From Metaphire vulgaris (taxonomy: Eukaryota; Annelida; Clitellata; Crassiclitellata; Megascolecidae), in assembly GCA_018105865.1 (NCBI GenBank), contig CM030867.1:4467869-4531868 (forward strand): DNA of 64,000 nucleotides, written 5' to 3'. The position numbers were made by a program, and so were the translations under genes. Numbering within the stretch: position 1 is the first letter of the stretch; the number at the start of each line of letters is the position of its first letter. The notes beneath the pieces were generated by a model. That model saw nothing but the letters and a program-made list of their open reading frames with translations, did no database searches and was not told the DNA's origin. Positions 58,197 to 64,000 of this stretch are shown here, one piece after another.

Positions 58197-60908
58197 GGGT
58201 GACAACTGCTGTTGGGGTGAATGGGTTGGACGTGGCTTCTTTTGTTGGTGTATCACTAGCTTCATCTTTTCCTTATTAATTGCAATACATTTTGTGTAGG
58301 GATATTGTTGAAATTTGTCAAGGTATGAATATTTATATATGGTTATGCTGTTTGAAGACAATTTTATGGAATGATTGCTTTGTTTGACCTCAATGCAAAT
58401 CTGGCGTTGTTTACTCATGCTGCAAGAACATATTTGAATGTACTGTATGGTCAATTTGAATGTACTGTATGGTCAATGTCCGTTTTCTAGACTCTGTAAT
58501 ATTTTAAAACAAAATTGAAAGTTATTTTTCTAGAACTGTGAAATATCCCTGCTGTCTTTATTCTTATGTTAAATTGTTGGATTCTTTACATGGACAATGG
58601 TATTCAGGCTCAACCAAAAACCAATTTCTTGATGTAAAAACTAATTCATACAGTATTGTTTCCTAACTTTCTTGTAACAAAGCTGTAAACAGCCAGCAAA
58701 GGTGCTTTTTCTGTTTATGTGATTTTTTACAGTGTACTTTGAAATTTACTGAATTTACCTTTCAGAATTTGAAGTGAATTTTAAAATTAATCAAAAATTG
58801 ACATCTGTTATTAATTGGCGTCTGTCAGAAGATACGTGTGTTTGCAACCAGCCAAGAATGAACTTGCAACTCTGCAAATAATTGAAGTTTGGCAGATGTG
58901 CATTAGCTTTTGTGTGTAAATAAGACACTTTATCATTGTGTTTACCTGTAAAGTGATCACATGCAAAGGTAATTTAATGGATCTGCGATTTGGTTGTCAT
59001 AGTGACTGTTAAGCATTGGTTGAAAATCTATGAATGACAAATACTTTTTATAGGATTTGTGACAGTAAATATTCTTTTGTGATTTGAAGGTCCAATTGCA
59101 ATGGTGTGACCAATTTTTATACTAAACTACAATTTTTCTTTACATATAAATAATTTTAATGCTTTAACGCATTTGATGTTGGCGTTTAACATCTTTTGTG
59201 GTGGCCTTATTTTTGCAGAACAGTAATTGCCTATTTGCTACTTTAAATTTGCCCGATATTTGTCCATTTGTGGTAATATCAGGTTGTGAAAGTTAGTTGT
59301 TGTTGTGGCATAAATTATGAACAATTAAAACTGTTTGGAGTAAATGATTTTAATATTAAGATTGTTGTTTTTGGTTGTTTGTGGTAGTGAATCTAGTGTG
59401 ACTTAACTGTGAATGCATTCCATGATTCTGATTGCCATGGTTATATATTGTATAACTGATATACTTACATATTTGTTTATTGAAATAAAGCAAGTTGTTT
59501 AAAGATAGTATTAGATTGAAAGACCTCTTTCTAGTTGTTGGTATCTTGCACATTGATTTCTTTATTTTTGCATCATATGGCCTCTTCTAGTTGTAATGCT
59601 TCAAAATTGGGCAACAATTGTGGCTGTTATGCTTCAAATTTATGTTAATGGCTTTGTTATTCACATAAAATAGTCTTATATGAAGCAAGACATAACTAAA
59701 AGAATGCATTGCGTTTGTGATTATGTACAGTTGGAAAGCAAAATACAATCACTTGTGTTGTGTATCTAAAACTAATGCTGAGCTTCTAAGTTCATACCTA
59801 TGCAATTTTCTTAATTAAACTTCAGTGCAGCATTGCATTATGCAGTTAGCAAGTTCTAACTACTAGCACTTACGGTAATCTGTTTCAGGTAAATTACTGA
59901 AGATATTGCAAAAAATTTTGCACTTGTAGATATTCCTTTTCACATACTTTTATACGCTATTTTATTATTTGTGAGGCTTTTTACAGTTTTGTAGAAATTA
60001 TTAAATTGAAGTGTTTATGTTTTTATTTTGTTTATTATAGTCTCATTTGGCTATCTACACAATCTTTATTTCTTTATGGAATGTGTCCAGAATTTTTAAG
60101 TGCAAATTTTTGAGATGATAGTTGATCTTTATCTTTCAAAACACATTATTACCTTGATTTCAAAGTTTGGAGTGTGTGGAATGTTGAATTCAGCTAAAAG
60201 TGGTTGTTTATAGTTTACTGCATTATTTCTGTTTCATTTTGTGTTATTTATTCAGTGAATGATTTACTTTGATTAAAAATTATTAAAACAAAATAATTGT
60301 ACTGAAGTGTACATAAAATGAAGAGATATGTGAAAGTTGATAGTTAATAATATTGATTTAGCCTGAGGTTCTGATTTTTTGCAGCCAATTCATACAGATG
60401 TCGGACATTCAGAATGCATAACAAATTAAAATGTATTTGATTATTATTTATGCATTTGTGTTTGTGTACTTGAAATAACTTTATCAGCTTATTTCAACTT
60501 TTTCTGTATATTTTGATTTAGACTTCTTTGTTGAAGAGCTTTTGAACAGAATTTAATTTAATCTTTGTTTATCATTCTTCTATGGTCATTATTGTTTTTT
60601 AGCTTTTGAGAGTGCAGCGGCTTTATAAATTAATTCATGTCATTATTCAAGGAGTTCAACTGGGTTTGATTCATTTTATTAAAAGCTCTATGTTATTCAT
60701 TCGTCTAATTGTGGCTTTTAGTTTTTTATAAAAATGTGTTTGTTTCTAGAAATTCCATGTTAACAGTTGACACACAGTTGAGTAAGGACTTTCACCTAAG
60801 GCCAGCACTGAGTTAAGAACTAGTCAAACTTAATTGACTGGGAATGCACTTATTTTATCCTGTTGTGAAAGGTTAATGGACGGAAAAAATATTCACTGTT
60901 GGCCAATT
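58197..60908. other. GLG1 3' UTR and downstream region
   Basis: AT-rich with no coding signal or transposon ends. A 20-bp direct repeat (gaatgtactgtatggtcaat) occurs at 58435 and 58457. The first canonical AATAAA after the stop is at 59484-59489, giving a 3' UTR of about 1.3 kb if used. Confidence 0.5.
59484..59489 (+). terminator. Candidate GLG1 polyadenylation signal
   Basis: AATAAA in tgaaataaagc, the first canonical hexamer after the stop codon that I can find. Use is not provable from sequence. Confidence 0.4.
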
Positions 60909-61008
60909 GGTTGGTTGGTTGGTTGGTTGGTTGGTTGGTTGGTTGGTTGGTTGGTTGGTTGGTTGGTTGGTTGGTTGGTTGGTTGGTTGGTTGGTTGGTT
61001 GGTTGGTT
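60909..61008. repeat. (GGTT)25 microsatellite
   Basis: A perfect 100-base run of the tetranucleotide ggtt. Confidence 0.98.
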
Positions 61009-61730
61009 CACATGTTTTCAGATATAACAATATTACTTTATTTAAAAAATGATTGAAGGTCAGGTGGTAATTTCAAATGTTGCCATGCTAGCTCTAATCT
61101 TTATTGCTTCACTTCAACAATGTAAACTGTATAATTATATTATTATTATTATTACAATATATAATTTGTAATGTGTCCACACAGTCTCCGGATTAGTCGC
61201 CACAATAATCTCTACTTTGAATAAAAATAATTATAATAATAAAGCAATGCATGAAAGAGTTATTAGTTATAAATGACAATTTGGTTTTAACAGGCATGTG
61301 ATTCTTCAAAAAATACTGTTTGAACTTTAAAATATTCCTTGGTGGATTATTTTGGTAAGGTGATTAACATTTTACGCTAGCCTAAATTGCTGAATGTCGT
61401 AACATTTTATCAAAACATAATCATTTTTACAAGTGGCTGACATAAAACGGAAAATGTACTGGGCAGTTAGATGGCTGGGAAGAGAAATCTTTGTAAGAAA
61501 CCAAGAGAGACGGCTGATTGATCGATCAGATCGATTAATGCAAAGATCAAATGAATGTCCTAAATGGTAGGCTGCATGGAAATGTTGATGTACTGTTTAA
61601 GAACAAACTTCCCATGCCAATGGGTTTAAGATATGCCAACTATTTACAATCTGAATTTGTCTAACTCGTGTATCAGCAAGTTCAGAGCTCTTGGAGCATA
61701 AAAAGAAAAAATTCACTATCACCATAAAGG
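61009..61730. other. Intergenic, no gene recognised
   Basis: AT-rich with short (att)n at 61138-61155; nothing else seen. Confidence 0.4.
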
Positions 61731-62589
61731 CAGGGGCTTCTATCACTATTTAAGGCGGGCGCAGCTGCGCCCGGAAAAAAATGGGGGGGGAATATTTTGC
61801 TACTAATCTGAACTGAACCGAGACTGATATTGATTCAAAATAACACTGACCGTGACGTAACCAATGGTAGCTATGCCTAACACATAAAATCATAAAACCA
61901 TACTAAAATCATTACATTGGCTTAAAATAACTGAATTAATGTATTCAATATAAGGTAACACTGACATATAGCTCACTTCAGTCATCAAAACCTGTCTACC
62001 TTAGATCACTATTAACCCCTCAGCCTTCTCGACCCACACGTTCATCATCTTACCTCACTCTGTCACACCCACTCAATCATCCCTGAAAATTTGCAACCGT
62101 GCCTTCTCATACGCCTCGCCTGAACTTTGGAACTTGATCCCAGCTTCCCTCCGCAGACTTGGACACTTTCAAACAATGAAATCTGAATCCTCATTTCCTA
62201 TAATTCCTGCATTATCTCCTCAAGTCTTCAGGTCTAAGCTCAAAACATTCCTTTTTCTAAAATCATATCCTCCATAGCTGTAACAACCTAGCCTCACTGC
62301 CCTTTGGATGTTGCCTATTGCCTGGCTGATCACATACCTTCCCCATAGCTATTTTAAGAGAGGGTGAGCGCCTAAGAATAAGCAGCTACTGTTGTGCTGT
62401 TTCCAAGGCGCTATAAAAATCCATGAGATTTTACTTTACTTACTTTAACACAAAGGATAAAAAGCTGAATATAATACTAAGTCTACAAGGGAGCAAATTA
62501 ACAGGAGAATTTGTAATTTTGGGGGGACTTTATACATAATACATTTTGGGGAGAATTGAGCCCGGCTGCAAGGGGTATAGAAGCCGCTG
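61731..62589. mobile_element. 859-bp hAT-type element, TSD cataaagg
   Basis: caggggcttctat and atagaagccgctg are inverted repeats; the exact duplication cataaagg is at 61723-61730 and 62590-62597. gcgcagctgcgcccgg and gagcccggctgc lie just inside the ends. It carries an inserted LINE 3' end (about 61990-62450). Confidence 0.9.
61990..62450 (+). mobile_element. CR1/L2-type LINE 3' end
   Basis: A plus-strand frame encodes A-S-P-E-L-W-N-L-I-P-A-S-L-R-R, then F-R-S-K-L-K-T-F-L-F, the usual end of CR1/L2 polyproteins, followed by a 3' UTR and an (actt)n tail at 62433-62450. Nested in the hAT-type element. Confidence 0.75.
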
Positions 62590-62599
62590 CATAAAGGGA

Positions 62600-62815
62600 C
62601 ACCTTGGAAGTTGGAAACCAAATCAAGCAGTTCACGTTTCTTGGAGGAGTCATTGACGAAACTGGAAGCTCAAAAAAGGATTGTTAACAGATTTGACTTG
62701 CAACACAATGCAGAAGATATGGAAAAGCAGCAGAAGCCTCAACAAAATCCAGAGTTTACACTTCACTCGTCCTAAGCGTCGTTATGTATAATTCTGAGTA
62801 CATGGACTGTCTAAC
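62600..62815 (+). pseudogene. RTE-type LINE fragment
   Basis: Broken frames encode Q-F-T-F-L-G-G-V-I-D-E-T-G-S-S and S-L-V-L-S-V-V-M-Y-N-S-E, typical of the region after the Y-A-D-D box in RTE-type reverse transcriptases. Truncated at both ends. Confidence 0.65.
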
Positions 62816-63029
62816 AAACCAATGTGTTTTGCGTGTCCTTACATTCTTTCCAACTGATCTGGTATCCCTAATTACAACAGTCATTGTAATAATTTCTCTA
62901 GCAGTCTCTTGCTCTGCCGAAAACTCACATAGTTACGGAAACATTTCATAGACATCTTGCACGCTTAGTCTTTCTTAAAACTGCTAGGGGAAAAGTGAAT
63001 GATCTAAAAATTAAAGCTTTTCATTGGCA

Positions 63030-63103
63030 CATTCGCGGACCCCTTGCACCTTTTTGCGGACCTCTGGGGGTCCGCGGACCACAGGTTGAAAACCGCTGCT
63101 TTA
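63030..63103. repeat. hAT right-end remnant
   Basis: ctgggggtccgcggaccaca followed by ggttgaaaaccgctg is the typical end of a CAGCGGTT-type hAT element. No left partner or duplication is visible. Confidence 0.5.
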
Positions 63104-63268
63104 GAGCAATGTCCATTTTTGAAAGGCATTTTAGTGCTAACCTTGGTGTGCATGTGGAGTGCAATAAACTACTTATTACTATTATTATTACTGTTTAATA
63201 TTGTTATTGTTACGTGCCCTTGGCCCCTTGCAGTCGTTAGACATTATGTCACGTTAATCTTGTCGTTT

Positions 63269-63270
<2 letters not shown>

Positions 63271-63364
<94 letters not shown>
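63271..63364. repeat. (TAA)31 microsatellite
   Basis: A perfect run of taa for about 94 bases, possibly grown from a LINE tail. Confidence 0.97.
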
Positions 63365-63365
<1 letters not shown>

Positions 63366-63514
63366 GAGTGCAGTTTGTAGCTTTGATTATTAATATTACC
63401 TGAAAGACTGCAACTTTCAGAAGCCTGCAATATGTATGCTGGAAAATTTCCGGAATTTTTTCGGAAAAATTTCGAAAACTTCCCCGGCATTCTATTTTCC
63501 GGAAAAGTTACAAC

Positions 63515-63806
63515 TCTATGTGCCTTTTCTACGTGCAGCTTTTCTTAGATCTCTGATTACGTCTTGGTATAAAATTCGCCTTTATGTTGCGCTAATACGC
63601 TATATTAATTCAATTGAAACTAGACCATGGACTACTCTGAACATTAGCTGATTAGCAGGATGGTTAATTTAAACGGTGTTTTATTGAACGAAAATAATTC
63701 GCTTCATTTGTAGATACTTGGTGTCAACGCTGTTAAATAAGATCACCGAATATTTGAGATTGAATGATTCTGATCGGAGTTGTAGCTTTGGTGGATTGCG
63801 TTTGAA
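63515..63806. other. SYS1 upstream region
   Basis: About 290 bases between repeat debris and the SYS1 start; the promoter and 5' UTR must lie here, with no recognisable TATA box. Confidence 0.4.
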
Positions 63807-63971
63807 ATGGCGATCGGACAGTTCCGTAGTTGCGTGTGGGACCCTGTGCTGATCGTGGCTCAGATGCTGACCCTGCAGTGCGTCTTCTACGCTGGACTCG
63901 GCTTCTGCGTCTGTCTAGTCGACTACATCGCCGGGTCACATCGAGCGCTCGACCATCTGTTCGGATACCAA
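63807..63971 (+). CDS. SYS1: SYS1 homologue, first coding exon (gene runs off the edge)
   Basis: Encodes 55 residues. It starts M-A-I-G-Q-F-R-S-C-V-W-D-P, matching the conserved SYS1 N-terminus 'G-Q-F-R-S-x-V-W-D-P', followed by a hydrophobic first membrane helix and L-V-D-Y. The start context gaaATGG is good, and no earlier in-frame ATG fits. The exon ends tac-caa|gtaagt, phase 0; the remaining exons lie beyond the window. SYS1 is a four-helix Golgi membrane protein that docks the ARF-like GTPase ARFRP1 (Arl3p in yeast) at the trans-Golgi. It lies 5.6 kb after GLG1 on the same strand. Confidence 0.93.
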
Positions 63972-64000
63972 GTAAGTACTCGTTACAGTTTCAATGACAA

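Noticed and set aside
60834..61052. Open frame with a repeated G-W-L-V peptide
   Set aside because: It is simply the translation of the (GGTT)25 microsatellite.
63254..63490. Open frames of poly-Ile or poly-Asn at the (TAA)n run
   Set aside because: Microsatellite artefacts.
63733..63939. Minus-strand open frame rich in Arg over SYS1
   Set aside because: Shadow of the SYS1 coding exon on the opposite strand.

Overview
This is a stretch of an animal (metazoan) nuclear genome, AT-rich and intron-rich, with many non-LTR retrotransposons and cut-and-paste DNA transposons. There are no operons, no bacterial-type ribosome sites and no CRISPR array. The mix of LINEs (CR1/L2-like and RTE-like), tRNA-derived SINEs and hAT elements suggests an invertebrate, but the sequence alone does not settle the phylum.

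Two host genes are supported, both on the + strand. From 10774 to 58196 lies a complete, 25-exon orthologue of GLG1 (Golgi apparatus protein 1, also called ESL-1, CFR or MG-160). All exons join in frame to give a 1142-residue type I membrane protein: signal peptide, a long array of Cys-rich GLG1 repeats, one transmembrane segment and a short basic tail. At 63807 the first coding exon of SYS1, another Golgi membrane protein, begins and runs off the window edge. GLG1 is a Golgi resident glycoprotein that binds FGFs, E-selectin and TGF-beta-related ligands; SYS1 recruits ARFRP1 to the trans-Golgi. The two neighbours therefore act in the same organelle.

Layout: 1-10.7 kb is intergenic and almost wholly transposon debris (a LINE inside a LINE, three nested hAT-type elements at 2431-6166, a degraded mobile-element ORF at 7.0-7.7 kb). 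10.8-58.2 kb is GLG1; its exons total only 3.4 kb and the introns are packed with repeats. 58.2-63.8 kb is the GLG1 3' region, microsatellites and a hAT-type element carrying a LINE tail, followed by SYS1.

At least 13 DNA-transposon insertions can be delimited to the base by terminal inverted repeats plus 8-bp target-site duplications (TSDs), several nested two or three deep. Two observations stand out. First, a 3.8-kb hAT element (11064-14892, TSD gtccccgt) sits exactly on the exon 1 splice donor: the donor GT now comes from the TSD and the next bases from the transposon end. Second, four palindromic elements (15180-15482, 20932-21491, 34057-34557, 46257-46901), plus one partial one near 2.2 kb, are built from divergent arrays of a roughly 15-bp motif in inverted orientation. 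The four complete ones are flanked by perfect 8-bp TSDs and most ends begin GGT. They look like one architectural class of non-autonomous transposon whose arm motif differs from element to element.
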